Shown here: piece by piece, positions 49,331-61,199 of the stretch
How the letters are laid out: every line of letters begins with the position of its first letter
How positions within the stretch are numbered: position 1 is the first letter of the stretch
NCBI GenBank assembly: GCA_050179645.1
Contig: JBFXEX010000003.1
Location: forward strand, 1 to 64,000
Source of the DNA: VAZQ01 sp050179645
GTDB lineage: Bacteria > Pseudomonadota > Alphaproteobacteria > Rhizobiales > Xanthobacteraceae
Length of the DNA stretch: 64,000 nt
Reading direction: 5' to 3'
Notes under the pieces: generated by a model
Database searches by the model: none
Seen by the model: the letters and a program-made list of their open reading frames with translations, nothing else
Told to the model about the DNA's origin: nothing
Position numbers and translations under genes: made by a program

Positions 49331-51487
49331 ATGCGTCGACAAGCGCTTTCGACCGCTTGGGCCGTATCTCTGTTTGCCTGTCTCGCAGCCGGACCGGGCC
49401 ACGCCGCGGACCTGATCTGGGAGGTCGAGAACCCGTTCCGTTTCTTCAAGCCGACCAAGTCCTTTGCGCTGCACGAAGCAGCCTACGAGGCGGTGCGAGG
49501 CGATCCCGCAAGCCCGCTACCGCCGAACATCATCTGGCGAACCGAGCGACGCCTCAACGATCCCGATTGTCGGGACCCGTCTCATCCCGACAAGTGTGCC
49601 GCAACGGCCGGCAAACGCTATCAGCAGAGCCGGCTGGGCTGGGCGGCCCAGACCGTCGGCGAGACCTGTTATGAGAGCAACGGTCATCCGCGCCGCTATT
49701 CGACGCGCTGCGAGCGCAAGTATTCATGGGGCAGCGCCAAGGAAGATTACGTTCTACCCGAAGCGCACACCGTAACGATCCGCATCGCGTCCCGACATCT
49801 GGCCGGTATCACCGGCGATTGCACTTGGCAGTGGCAGCCGCGCAAGGCCGGCGGCAAGATCGAGAGCAGGAAGCTTGCCTGCAAGAACAAGCTGACGATT
49901 GCGCGCGTGCCGCATGCACTGGACCGTGCGCATTCCGGCGTCAGCGTCTCGGTAAAGCTGCCCGACGGCCGCGAACTGGTCGACCAGGATGTCGTGGTCG
50001 AGGATATCTTCATCGTCGCGCTCGGCGATTCGTTCGCCTCCGGCGAAAGTAATCCCGACCGGCCGGTGCAGTTCAGCGCGTCCCGCGAGATGGTCTACGA
50101 TCCTATGCTCGTGCGGCAGGACGTTGCCCGCGCCCGCACGCCGGCCCCGGCGCCGGGGTTCGGCCTGGCGGCCGCGGAGGATCACTACAATCCCAAGGTG
50201 CTGCCGCGGCGTTTCATGAACGATGAAGCGGCCGGCCGGTTCCACACGCTCAATTCGGCGGAGTTCGCGGCAGCGTTCGAAAAGGCATCGGCGCGCTGGC
50301 TGAGCCGCGACTGCCATCGCTCGCAGTACGGCTATCCGTTTCGGGTGGCGATCCAGCTCGCGTTGGAGAATCGCCATCGCTCGGTGACGCTGGCGAGCTT
50401 CACCTGCTCGGGCGCCGAGGTGGCGGAAGGCTTGTTCGGCGAACTCGATCCGCGCGAGGGCAATGAAACGGTGCGCGCGCAGCTGGACCAGTTGAGCGAT
50501 CTTCTGTGCCGCGGGCCGCGTACCCTGGGCGCCAGTTACACGCTGCCGGTGTTCTCGCCGGGTAGCACGCAGATCACCTCCCAACGGTTCGCCAAATCCT
50601 GGTGTCCGCCGCAGCGGCGCAAGCGGCCGATCGATGTGGTGCTGATGTCGATCGGCGGCAACGATGTCGGGTTCGGTCCGCTCGCCGCCTATGCGCTGAC
50701 TGAATCGGCCGGTGACTTGGCGCCGATCGCCGGGTTGGTCGGGCGCAGCGTTCGCTTCGGGCCGCAGATTTCGCGGCGATATCTCGAGGTGCTCGACGAG
50801 CGCATGAAGGCCGTGAAAGACGCCTTGCACGACGGCTTTGGTGTTTCGCCCTCGCGGGTGGTGCAATCGTCCTACGAACCGATCCAGTACGACGAAACTG
50901 GCGCGCTGTGCGGTTCGCAGCCTTCGCTTGGCGTCGACGTTCACGTCGGGCTGAGCCTCAATCGGCAGCGAATGGCCGAGACGGCCGAATTCCTGCGGGA
51001 CTTCCTCGGCCGGCTCGAATGCATCGCGCATGGCAAGAGCCGCAGCGGTTGTCCGGCGAATCTCGCTACCGGCGCCGGTACCGGCTTCACGCTGGTGACC
51101 GACCATATTCCGGAGTTCGCCAAGCGCGGCGTGTGCGCGCGCGACCCCAAGCGGTTGTTGGCCGACGGCGTCAACATGCGCGTGCCGCGACGGCCCAACA
51201 ATGGCGACGAGTTCAAGCCGTTTTCACCGGCCGCGACGCTGATCTATGCGCATCGGTGGCGGCTGTTCCGGACACCGAACGACGCCTTCCTCGCCGCGAA
51301 TACCCACCGCGATGGCATTTCGCTGTTCGATACCCTGCAGCCGGCCTGGGCCGGGCTCTATAGCGGCGCCATTCACCCGACCGCCGAGGCGCATGCGATC
51401 GTCGCCGACTATGTTGTCCGACACGTGCGCGCCGTCATCGCGGGCGGTGACGACCGCCGCGGCGTGGTGGAGGGGCGGGCACAATAG
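49331..51487 (+). CDS. Large secreted SGNH/GDSL-type hydrolase
   Basis: A 718-residue exported protein with signal peptide (MRRQALSTAWAVSLFACLAAGPGHA). The hydrolase blocks come late: GDSFASGES with Ser234, GGND at 442-445 (SIGGNDVGFGP) and the catalytic His682 in AIHPTAEAHA. About 200 residues precede the GDS block and contain several cysteines (CRDPSHPDKC, CYESNG, CERK, GDCTWQW, LACKNK) that may form disulfides in an Ig-like or carbohydrate-binding domain. SGNH enzymes cleave esters of sugars, lipids or peptidoglycan. Plus-strand gene alone between minus-strand genes; GGGAGG lies before the ATG. Confidence 0.85.
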   Translation: MRRQALSTAWAVSLFACLAAGPGHAADLIWEVENPFRFFKPTKSFALHEAAYEAVRGDPASPLPPNIIWRTERRLNDPDCRDPSHPDKCAATAGKRYQQSRLGWAAQTVGETCYESNGHPRRYSTRCERKYSWGSAKEDYVLPEAHTVTIRIASRHLAGITGDCTWQWQPRKAGGKIESRKLACKNKLTIARVPHALDRAHSGVSVSVKLPDGRELVDQDVVVEDIFIVALGDSFASGESNPDRPVQFSASREMVYDPMLVRQDVARARTPAPAPGFGLAAAEDHYNPKVLPRRFMNDEAAGRFHTLNSAEFAAAFEKASARWLSRDCHRSQYGYPFRVAIQLALENRHRSVTLASFTCSGAEVAEGLFGELDPREGNETVRAQLDQLSDLLCRGPRTLGASYTLPVFSPGSTQITSQRFAKSWCPPQRRKRPIDVVLMSIGGNDVGFGPLAAYALTESAGDLAPIAGLVGRSVRFGPQISRRYLEVLDERMKAVKDALHDGFGVSPSRVVQSSYEPIQYDETGALCGSQPSLGVDVHVGLSLNRQRMAETAEFLRDFLGRLECIAHGKSRSGCPANLATGAGTGFTLVTDHIPEFAKRGVCARDPKRLLADGVNMRVPRRPNNGDEFKPFSPAATLIYAHRWRLFRTPNDAFLAANTHRDGISLFDTLQPAWAGLYSGAIHPTAEAHAIVADYVVRHVRAVIAGGDDRRGVVEGRAQ

Positions 51488-51505
51488 CCCGCCGAGGCGG
51501 AGCGG

Positions 51506-52039
51506 CTATTCTCGCACCAGCTTGGAGACCGGCTCGCCGAGATCGACGAAGCCGAACAAGCCGACTACATCCTTGATCCCGGCGATGTCGCATTCGAACT
51601 GCCCGTTCACCTCAACGCCGAGCGCCTCGACTTTGGCCCGATCCTGGTCGCTGCATTGCGGGGCATGGAGGAACGCTTCCTTGCCGACGAAGCGGAACAC
51701 GGCGTAGCCGTAGCCGGGCTGGTCTTTCTCCGCCTTGGCCTGGCTCAGAAAGCGCCCGTCGATGCCCATCGGGTGGAATGAGATCACGATCGCCTCGCCC
51801 TTCTCGTTGGTGAAGTCGTAGGCGCCGTCCGGCCGCCGCTTGATGATGAACGTCTCCTGGCGGTTGTACTGGTCGCCTTCGCCGCGCTCGAACACGCCAT
51901 AGCGTCCGCCCTCACCGAACGGCGCGGCCGCGGTGGCGAGATCAAGCTTCGGCTGCTCGGAGATGAAGCAGCCGGACAGGAACAGCGAGAAAACGGCGGC
52001 AAGAACGAACGGGACTGCTTTGATTCGGACCCCAGCCAT
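51506..52039 (-). CDS. Putative lipoprotein
   Basis: A 177-residue protein with a type II signal peptide: MAGVRIKAVPFVLAAVFSLFLSGC, lipobox LSGC with the lipidated Cys near residue 24. The mature domain (about 150 residues) has GGRYGVFERGEGDQYNRQETF, YDFTNEKGEAIVISFHPMG and a CDIAGIKDV end, beta-rich with two further cysteines. It would be anchored in the outer or inner membrane facing the periplasm. No known family recognised. It converges with the SGNH gene, with only 18 bases between stops, and lies 115 bases from mutB. Start taken at 52039; an ATG at 52072 is possible but would bury the signal. Confidence 0.75.
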   Translation of the reverse strand: MAGVRIKAVPFVLAAVFSLFLSGCFISEQPKLDLATAAAPFGEGGRYGVFERGEGDQYNRQETFIIKRRPDGAYDFTNEKGEAIVISFHPMGIDGRFLSQAKAEKDQPGYGYAVFRFVGKEAFLHAPQCSDQDRAKVEALGVEVNGQFECDIAGIKDVVGLFGFVDLGEPVSKLVRE

Positions 52040-52154
52040 GACGATGGATTGCCCCCAATAACCAATTCGCATTGATCATTGCAGGACATTCAAGCCGAAA
52101 GTTGACGGCGAGTTCGGGCACGAAGGCGCATGCAAGCTGAGCAAAGCGCGGACG

Positions 52155-54316
<2,162 letters not shown>

Positions 54317-54320
<4 letters not shown>

Positions 54321-56209
54321 CGGCGGCTGCTCGCGCTGTTCCCGGTGCCCAGAATATCATGCGCAGCCTTGAGCGTCGCCAGCACATCGCATCCGGCGTA
54401 AATAAAGGACGATACCCCTGCGGCTTCGAGCTCGGCCTTTCGCTCGCCCGGCCGGCCCGCGAGATAGATGTGGCGGCCTCCTGCGGCCTTGATGTCGCTG
54501 GCGGCGGCCACGGCCTCTTGAGCATAGACATCGTCCGACGAGCACAGGCAGGCGAGGATGGCGCCAGATGCCTTGAAGGCCACGACCATCTCGTCGCGGC
54601 CGGCGAACCCAACGTTGGCGACTGCCTCAATGCCACCGGCCTCGAAGAAGTTCTTGGCAAAGGTCGCGCGCGTATTGAAGTCAGCAATGCGGCCGAGGTT
54701 GGCGAGAAAGATTTTCGGGCGCGCGCCCGTCGCCGCAAGCACGCGATCGGAGGCATCGCGCAGCGCTTCGTACGGTTGCGCCAGCCGCAGCGGAGGCAAC
54801 GGCGAAAAGGCGATCGAGTCCGGGTAGGGCGAAAGTGCCACCGGCTGCACGTCGAGTACGGCAACCTTCTCTTCGGCGAGGTCGGGATAATCGCTCGTGC
54901 CGGTGATCGCATCCTTGCGGCGCGCGACCGCAGCTTCGCGTTCGGTGCGTGCTGCCGCTACCTTTTGCTGGATCAAGCCGGCTTCCAGCGCGGTCCATGC
55001 GCCGCCCGCCTGCTCGATCTCCTGAAACAGCGACCACGCCTTGTGGCACAGGTCGGACGTCATGGCCTCGATGGCGCCCGAGCCCGCCGTCGGGTCGGCG
55101 ACCTTGGCGAGGTTCGATTCCTCGATCAGCAAGAGTTGCGTGTTGCGGGCAACGCGGCGCGCGAACCTGTCCGCGAGTCCGCTCGCCTGGGTGAACGGCA
55201 GCACCGTCACCGCATCGGCGCCGCCGAGCCCGGCCGCCACCGTGGCGATGGTTTCGCGCAGCATGTTCACGTACGGGTCGCGCTGCGTCATCATTCGCCA
55301 CGCGGTTTCGGCGACGACGAGGACGGGCTTTGGAGCAAGCCCGCAGACCGCTTCGACCCGCGCCCAAAGCTTCCGCATCGCCCGGAACTTGGCGATGGTG
55401 AGAAATTCGTCGGCGTCGGCGGCAAGACGGAAATAGATCATGCCGCGCGCGGCATCGAGCGCGCTGCCGCCCGCTTCCAGCGCCCGAAGGTAGGTGACGG
55501 CGACAGCGAGCGCATACCCCAGCTCCTGCGCCTCCGAGCCGCCCGCATTGTGGATCACCCGGCCGTCCGCGGGCGCGAACGGCCCGCGAAAGCCCTGTTC
55601 GGCGAGGTCCGAAATCACCGCATTGAAGATCGGCGTCAACGCATCCCAGGACAGCGGGCTGCCGCCTCGCATCGTGGCGGCGCCGATCGGGTCGAAGCCG
55701 AAACGAATCCGGGTCTCGGCCGGATCGATGCCACGCCGTTTCACCAGCGCAGCGACGTGCATGCCGGCATCTTTGGTCTGCGGTGAGAGATCGAGGTCGA
55801 GCGCGATGCCGGCGTCCAGATAGACGTCCGCCAGCACGCGCTCGATGGTGGCGTCGGAAGCGTCAAGGCCGTAGCCATAGGCGCCGACAGACCCGCCGAA
55901 TACCAGCGCAAGGCCGGTTGCGCCGTTTTCCAGGTCGTGCAGAGCCTGTGTATTGGCGGCGGCCGGGTCGGGGTGATCGACGCGCTGAATGATCGCCCAG
56001 GGGAGTCCCGGACTGCGGCCAAGGACCGGCTCCGCGTCGGCGGCGCGGGCGTAGAGCGGGCTGATGGCCAGGCCATCGTAAGTCCGGCTGACAAGCCGCT
56101 TCTCGAATGGCGCGCCTTTGAGCACGCCGTCGACCAGCTTGCGCCATTGCTCCTGCGTGGCCGGCGGAAATTCGGCGGCCAGCGGCAGTTCGTCGAGGGC
56201 ATCGGTCAT
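54317..56209 (-). CDS. mutA: Methylmalonyl-CoA mutase, small subunit
   Basis: A 630-residue homologue of MutB that pairs with it. It keeps the barrel fold (NGATGLALVFGGSVGAYGYGL, VIHNAGGSEAQELGYALA, AVTVLPFTQASGLADRFARRVARNTQLLL) but its C-terminal B12-like domain (VFANLG-type: FLANLGRIADFNTRATFAKNFF) has lost DxHxxG, as in other small subunits, so it does not bind cobalamin. ATG 56209 was chosen because the sequence then begins MTDALDELPLAAEFPPAT, a normal start; upstream codons overlap folK in antisense-like composition. It begins 55 bases after the folK stop. Confidence 0.95.
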
Positions 56210-56264
56210 GGTCACAAGATGCCTCCCCGCCAGTTTCGTTGCAAACCGCGGGCCAACCGCCGCA

Positions 56265-56759
56265 TCAGTTCCGGCGCGGCGGCAACTGGACAATGCCGCC
56301 TTTGTCGACACTCGCCAGCGCCTTGCTGACGGAGGTACCGGCAATGACCCGGTCGGGCGCGATCTCGGCGAGCGGCACCAGCACAAAGGCGCGCTCCAGG
56401 AGCCGCGGATGCGGCAGAGTCAACTCCGGCGCATCGAGTACGACGTCGTCATAGGCGAGAATGTCGATATCGAGCGGGCGCGGTCCCCAGCGCTGCTCCT
56501 GCGATCGGTCGCGCCCGAATGTGCGTTCGACGGCCTGTGCGCGCGCAAGCAATGCCTGCGGCGCAAGCACGGTTTCGACCGCGATGCAGACGTTCACGAA
56601 CGCCGGCTGATCGGCGACGCCCCAGGGCGGCGTCAGGTAATCGGACGAGCGCGCGACCAGCCGGGTGCCGGTGCCATCGCACAGCGCGTCGATGGCGCGG
56701 TCAAGCGTCGCGCGCACGTCTCCGACATTACCGCCGAGCGCCAGCAGCGCCTCAGCCAT
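56265..56759 (-). CDS. folK: 6-hydroxymethyl-dihydropterin pyrophosphokinase
   Basis: A 164-residue HPPK, transferring pyrophosphate from ATP to hydroxymethyl-dihydropterin in folate synthesis. Family motifs: ALLALGGNVGD at the start, PPWGVADQPAFVN, and the signature RWGPRPLDIDILAYDD with the two Mg-binding aspartates. The ATG at 56759 overlaps the end of folB by eight bases. It forms folP-folB-folK, the last step-donating trio before dihydropteroate formation. Transcript probably continues into mutA, 55 bases further on. Confidence 0.96.
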   Translation of the reverse strand: MAEALLALGGNVGDVRATLDRAIDALCDGTGTRLVARSSDYLTPPWGVADQPAFVNVCIAVETVLAPQALLARAQAVERTFGRDRSQEQRWGPRPLDIDILAYDDVVLDAPELTLPHPRLLERAFVLVPLAEIAPDRVIAGTSVSKALASVDKGGIVQLPPRRN

Positions 56760-57132
56760 GGGCGGATGCTTGACGCGTCCGCAGGATCGAGACGCCGACG
56801 TCGTCGAAGGTCGCGGCGATCGGCGCATGCGGCTTGTGTACGGTGACGCGAACGCTGCGCACCTGCGGAAACCGCTCCAGCACAGCCTGCGCCACCGCGC
56901 CGGCCGCGGCCTCGACCAGCCGGTAGCGTCGGGCGCAGAACGCTGCGCTGGTGACGTCGACCACCTGATCGTAGCCGACGGTATGCGCGAGACGGTCGCT
57001 CTGCGAAGCTTCCGTAAGGTCGAGGTCCAGCGTCAGGTCGAGCTTGAAGGTCTGGCCGACTTCGCCCTCGTGCTGCATCACGCCGTGATAGGCGTGCAGC
57101 ACGAGCCCGGTCACGAATACGGCGTCGCTCAT
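56752..57132 (-). CDS. folB: Dihydroneopterin aldolase
   Basis: A 126-residue FolB, making 6-hydroxymethyl-dihydropterin and glycolaldehyde from dihydroneopterin. Seen: VTGLVLHAYHGVMQHEGEVGQTF with the catalytic-region Tyr/His, TVGYDQVVDVTSAAF, LVEAAAGAVAQAVL with the conserved Glu, and VRVTVHKPHAPI with Lys. Normal length. The ATG overlaps the folP stop (ATGA) and the stop region overlaps folK, so the three pterin genes are translationally coupled. Confidence 0.96.
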   Translation of the reverse strand: MSDAVFVTGLVLHAYHGVMQHEGEVGQTFKLDLTLDLDLTEASQSDRLAHTVGYDQVVDVTSAAFCARRYRLVEAAAGAVAQAVLERFPQVRSVRVTVHKPHAPIAATFDDVGVSILRTRQASAHG

Positions 57133-57986
57133 CGGGGGCTCCGGATGGCAGCGGCGACCTGCAGCGCCTGCACGGTTTCCGGAACGTCATGGGTGCGCAC
57201 AATGACGGCGCCGCGCTCGACGGCGGCGAGATGCGCGGCCAGCGATCCGCCGAGCCGCCGGTCGGGGGGCGCGGGCGATACGCTGTCGATGAAGCGCTTG
57301 CGCGAGGCGCCGATCATCAGCGGCAGCCCGAACGACCGCAATTCGGCGAAGCGGGAGAGAACCAGCAGGCTCTGCTCCGGCGTCTTGCCGAAGCCGATGC
57401 CCGGATCGAGCACGATGTCCTCGCGGGCAATCCCGGCCGCATCGGCGATCGCCAGCGAACGGCTGAAGAAGGCATCGATGTCACGCATGATATCGATGGC
57501 CGGATCGGCACGGTCACGATTGTGCATGATCAGCACCGGCGCCCCATGCCCGCCGACGATGCGCGCCATGTCCGGATCGCGCTGCAAGCCCCATACGTCG
57601 TTGACGATGGCTGCACCGGCCTGCAGTGCGCTGTCCGCTACCGTTGCCTTCATCGTGTCGATCGACACCGGGACGCCGAGTTCCAGAACCGCGGGCAGGA
57701 CAGGCTCAAGCCGGCGCATCTCCTCGTCGAACGGCACCGCTTCCGCGCCACCATAAGGGCGGGTCGACTCCGCGCCGATGTCGATGATGTCCGCGCCGTC
57801 CGCGACCATGCGGCGGGCGTGGACGATCGCAGTGGCCGGACCAAAGAAACGGCCGCCGTCGGAGAACGAGTCGGGGGTGACGTTGAGCACGCCCATGACC
57901 AGCGGGCGGCCGAGTGCCAACAGGCGCGCCAGCGGCCTGGCGGCCGCGCTGTCGGTACTAGCCGTGGCAGGGCGGGCAAGCGTCAT
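57129..57986 (-). CDS. folP: Dihydropteroate synthase
   Basis: A 285-residue TIM-barrel DHPS, joining pABA to hydroxymethyl-dihydropterin pyrophosphate; target of sulfonamides. Pterin site: VMGVLNVTPDSFSDGGRF, then DIGAESTRPYG, NDVWGLQRDPDMA, DPGIGFGKT and GASRKRFID near the end, all intact. I start at ATG 57986 (MTLARPATAS), since the alternative TTG at 58013 adds nine basic residues only. First gene of the folP-folB-folK-mutA-mutB run. Cytoplasmic. No sign of a sul-type or mobile copy; it looks like the chromosomal housekeeping gene. Confidence 0.96.
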   Translation of the reverse strand: MTLARPATASTDSAAARPLARLLALGRPLVMGVLNVTPDSFSDGGRFFGPATAIVHARRMVADGADIIDIGAESTRPYGGAEAVPFDEEMRRLEPVLPAVLELGVPVSIDTMKATVADSALQAGAAIVNDVWGLQRDPDMARIVGGHGAPVLIMHNRDRADPAIDIMRDIDAFFSRSLAIADAAGIAREDIVLDPGIGFGKTPEQSLLVLSRFAELRSFGLPLMIGASRKRFIDSVSPAPPDRRLGGSLAAHLAAVERGAVIVRTHDVPETVQALQVAAAIRSPR

Positions 57987-58055
57987 GACGGTGGCTTTGC
58001 GCCGGTTGGCCAAGCGGTGTCAAGCCGGACGGTAAAAGGGCGCGCCGACCTGCGC

Positions 58056-58463
58056 TCAGCGATAGCTGATCTTCGCCGGCAGTTTCTTGGCGTGCTCGAC
58101 CCAGCGCGTCACCAGGCCGATGGTCGGCAGAAAGCGCACGAGCTTACGCTTCTTGTTGAGTTCGCCGATCGCCTTGGCGAGCTTTTCGGGATTGCGATAC
58201 TTGAGCTCCTTGACGGTGGCGACGCCGACCTCGGGCAGGATCGCGGCGTATTCCTTGCCGAGGCCCTTGATGCGCATGCGGTCCGCTGTGTTGGCGAGGC
58301 ACAGCAGCCGTTTCTCGTCGATGCCGGTCTTTTCCGCCAGTTCCTTACGCCCCTTCGGATTCTTGGCGGCCTCAAGCAGGCGCTCCGCCGTCCTGATGCG
58401 GAGCGCCCTGAGTTTCTTGGCCTCGTCCGCGTCGGTACCGGTCGCGGTGATAGGATATGACAT
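58056..58463 (-). CDS. DUF4332 domain-containing protein
   Basis: A 135-residue protein with a helix-hairpin-helix-rich DUF4332 layout: LRALRIRTAERLLEAAKNPKGRKELAEKTGIDEKRLLCLANTAD, then IKGLGKEYAAILPEVGVATVKELKYRNPEKLAKAI. The GLGKEYAAILPEVGV part is a typical helix-hairpin-helix unit that often binds DNA or other macromolecules. Basic C-terminus. No catalytic motif. It lies 70 bases upstream of folP on the same strand but its link to folate genes is likely positional. Function unknown. Confidence 0.88.
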   Translation of the reverse strand: MSYPITATGTDADEAKKLRALRIRTAERLLEAAKNPKGRKELAEKTGIDEKRLLCLANTADRMRIKGLGKEYAAILPEVGVATVKELKYRNPEKLAKAIGELNKKRKLVRFLPTIGLVTRWVEHAKKLPAKISYR

Positions 58464-59298
58464 CGAGTCTCCTCGTGCCCGGCAGGTTCGCTGCCGAGCG
58501 TCAGATCTGGTGGGAGCGGCGGAGGATCGCGCCGGCGATTTCGCCAGATGCGCTCTCCCATGTCTGCTCCTGTGGATGACCGTTCGCTGCGCCGGTGAGT
58601 GCAGCGGCTGCGCGCATGAGGCGCGCCGTTGCCGTCGACCGGCGGCTGCGAGCGGTCGTCACTTCATTGCAACTGACGCAAACGCTACCGAATTCGGAAA
58701 GGGTCGCCGTTTCGGAGTTCGTGCGGACGGGGCGGGCGGAATAATTCCAGGATTTTGGCGTGCACCGGGTGCGACGCGCAGCGAACGGCTGACGCTCAAC
58801 ATTACGGACGGCCTGTTCCGTGGCCGCCCGGTCGCCGCCAAAGGCGGCGAGACGCCCAATACGATCGTCCATCTGCCCCTCACCGGCCGCATTCGCGGTT
58901 ATCGACTTGGCATAATGAATGGCGGCGTCGGAGAAAACAAGCAATGTGCTTCCGGGCATCGGTGTCGGCCGATGCACGTTGCATCCTTGCATCAGCAAGC
59001 CGATCTGAATTCGCTTGGCTTGTGCATTCGTGCAACGCAACGTGACCGGTACGTCACACCGGGAAACAAACCGATACGGATTGTGATCGCGGTTCGTTTA
59101 TCATGATCACTGTTGCAGCCGTGCGCGGATGTCGTGCCATTGGATCGAGGCCGTGTTGGTCCGGTCTGTGCGTTGCCGAAGGCGCCGCGGGGGAATGACG
59201 TTCGTCGACAAGGCCCCGGCAGTGGTTGACCCTGGCACGCGAACGCCAGAATATCCGCGACTCTCAGGGTTTGAGGCTGGTCGAAGGAAAGCGCGCAG
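58464..59298. other. Long gap without a convincing gene
   Basis: About 835 bases. Short frames exist on both strands but none has a good ribosome site or recognisable protein. On the plus strand one frame stays open to 59106, and its last 140 or so codons (from about 58640) have a somewhat coding-like third-base GC pattern, so a decayed gene is possible. AT content rises near 59060-59110, just before the HerA-like gene, where a promoter would be expected. Confidence 0.5.
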
Positions 59299-60891
59299 AT
59301 GTCGGACGTGGATCAGGATGGCAAAGTCTTCGTCGGCAAGAGTACCAAGCCCGAATATCTGACGTTGGCGCTGGCCAACCGGCACGGGTTGGTGACGGGC
59401 GCGACCGGGACCGGCAAGACCGTGACGCTGCAGGTGCTGGCGGAAGGGCTGTCGCGCGCCGGCGTCTCGGTTTTTGCCGCCGACATCAAGGGAGACCTGT
59501 CCGGTGTAGCCGAGCCGGGGGAGGCCAAGGAGGCGTTCGTCGCGCGCGCGAAGTTGCTCGGTTTCGACTACGAGCCCGACCGGTTTCCGGTAATCTTCTG
59601 GGATCTTTTCGGGGAGCAGGGCCATCCGGTTCGGGCCACCATTTCGGAGGTCGGGCCGCTGCTGCTGTCGCGGCTCATGGACCTCAACGACGTGCAGGAG
59701 GGCGTGCTCAACGTCACCTTCCGCGTCGCCGACGAGCAGGGGCTGCTGCTGCTCGATCTCAAGGACCTGCGCGCCATGCTCGGCTATGTCGCCGAGCATG
59801 CGGCCGAGTTGACCGTGCAATACGGCAACGTCTCGAAGCAGACCATCGGCACCATTCAGCGTCAGCTTCTGGTGCTGGAGAACCAGGGCGGCAACAACTT
59901 CTTCGGCGAGCCCGCGCTCGCGCTCAAGGATTTCATCCGCACCGACCGCGACGGGCGCGGCTACATCAATATCCTCGCCGCCGACAAGCTGATGGAGAAT
60001 CCGCGCCTCTACGCCACCTTTCTGTTGTGGCTGCTGTCTGAGCTGTTCGAGGAACTGCCCGAGGTCGGTGATCCCACCCAGCCCAAGCTGTGCTTCTTCT
60101 TCGACGAGGCGCACCTGCTGTTCAACGAGGCGCCGAAGGCGCTGCTCGGCAAGATCGAACAGGTGGTGCGGTTGATCCGTTCGAAGGGCGTTGGCGTCTA
60201 TTTCGTCACGCAGAACCCGCTCGACGTGCCGGACACCGTGCTGGCTCAGCTCGGCAACCGCGTGCAGCACGCGCTGCGTGCGTTCACGCCGCGCGACCAG
60301 AAAGCCGTGCGCGCCGCCGCCGAGACCTTCCGGCCGAACCCAAACCTCGACACCGCCCAGGTCATCATGGAACTGGGCAAGGGCGAGGCGCTGGTATCGT
60401 TCCTCGAAGGCAACGGTACGCCCTCGATGGTGGAGCGCTGCATGGTGCGGCCGCCGTCGGCGCGGATGGGGACGATCACGCCGGAAGAGCGCAAGGCCGT
60501 CATGGCCAGGAGCCCGATCAAGGGCAAATACGATCAGAGGATCGACTCCGAGTCGGCCTCCGAAATTCTACAACAGCGCATCAAGGAGACCGGGTCGACG
60601 TCACTGCCGGTTCCCGGACAGGCGCCCGGCGGCGTCGCGCAAGCATCGACCTTCGGCGGCATCCTGGCGCAGATCGCCGACTTCCTCGCCACCATCTTCG
60701 GCACCAACCGTCCGCGCAACCGGCGGCTCTCCACCGGGCAGGTTATCGCGCGCCAGGTGACGCGCACGGTGAGTAACCAGGTGGCGGGGAAGGTTGCGTC
60801 CGACATCGGCAAGGCGATTGGTGGCAAGACCGGCAGCTCGATCGGCCGAGCGATCGTGCGCGGTACGCTCGGCGGGATTATGCGGCGATGA
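59299..60891 (+). CDS. HerA-like ATPase, DUF853 (YjgR) family
   Basis: A 530-residue P-loop ATPase of the DUF853/YjgR group, a branch of the HerA/FtsK superfamily. Walker A GATGTGKT (34-41), FAADIKGDLSGVAEPGE soon after, Walker B LCFFFDEAHLLF (about 266-277), and GVYFVTQNPLDVPDTVLAQLGNRVQHALRAFTP with sensor/arginine region. The C-terminal 100 residues are basic and Gly/Ala-rich. HerA proteins form hexamers that pump DNA or proteins; YjgR-type proteins have no established task. The start follows a GGAAAG site. Stop overlaps the next start (ATGA). Confidence 0.93.
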   Translation: MSDVDQDGKVFVGKSTKPEYLTLALANRHGLVTGATGTGKTVTLQVLAEGLSRAGVSVFAADIKGDLSGVAEPGEAKEAFVARAKLLGFDYEPDRFPVIFWDLFGEQGHPVRATISEVGPLLLSRLMDLNDVQEGVLNVTFRVADEQGLLLLDLKDLRAMLGYVAEHAAELTVQYGNVSKQTIGTIQRQLLVLENQGGNNFFGEPALALKDFIRTDRDGRGYINILAADKLMENPRLYATFLLWLLSELFEELPEVGDPTQPKLCFFFDEAHLLFNEAPKALLGKIEQVVRLIRSKGVGVYFVTQNPLDVPDTVLAQLGNRVQHALRAFTPRDQKAVRAAAETFRPNPNLDTAQVIMELGKGEALVSFLEGNGTPSMVERCMVRPPSARMGTITPEERKAVMARSPIKGKYDQRIDSESASEILQQRIKETGSTSLPVPGQAPGGVAQASTFGGILAQIADFLATIFGTNRPRNRRLSTGQVIARQVTRTVSNQVAGKVASDIGKAIGGKTGSSIGRAIVRGTLGGIMRR

Positions 60892-61196
60892 CCTATGCGC
60901 GCATCTGGCGCGGGCGCACCACGCGCGACAAGGCAGACGCCTACGAGAGCTACTGGCTCGCGCATGGCATTAAGCCGCTGCCGGACCGCGGCGCCAAGAC
61001 CGTGCAGATGATGCGAGAGGATCGCGAGCGCGAAAGCGAATTCGTCACGATCTCATCCTGGGATTCGATCGAGGCGATGGGAGCCGGGCCGGATTTAACG
61101 CGCACCCATCATTTGCCGCGCGATCCGAAATTCCTGATCGAATTGCCGCAGCATGTGCAAATTCTGACCGTGCTGGAAACGCATGGTAAAACCTAG
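60888..61196 (+). CDS. Small alpha/beta-barrel protein (antibiotic biosynthesis monooxygenase-like)
   Basis: A 102-residue protein: MTYARIWRGRTTRDKADAYES, then VQMMREDRERESEFVTISSWDSIEAM and a His-rich TRTHHLPRDPKFL before the last strand HVQILTVLE. Strand-helix-strand order fits the dimeric alpha/beta barrel fold of ABM/DUF1330-like proteins. It starts inside the stop codon of the HerA-like gene, so the two are translationally coupled, an unusual pairing. No catalytic residues identifiable. Could be a regulator, heme-degrading-like enzyme or binder; function unknown. Confidence 0.8.
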   Translation: MTYARIWRGRTTRDKADAYESYWLAHGIKPLPDRGAKTVQMMREDRERESEFVTISSWDSIEAMGAGPDLTRTHHLPRDPKFLIELPQHVQILTVLETHGKT

Positions 61197-61199
61197 GCC

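Noticed and set aside
56210..56264. Cobalamin riboswitch in front of the methylmalonyl-CoA mutase genes
   Set aside because: Only 55 bases separate folK from mutA, too little for the structure, and no B12-box-like sequence is seen.
58501..59040. A 179-codon minus-strand gene in the gap before the HerA-like gene
   Set aside because: Low-complexity Ala/Arg/Thr composition, no ribosome site, no domain; treated as chance.
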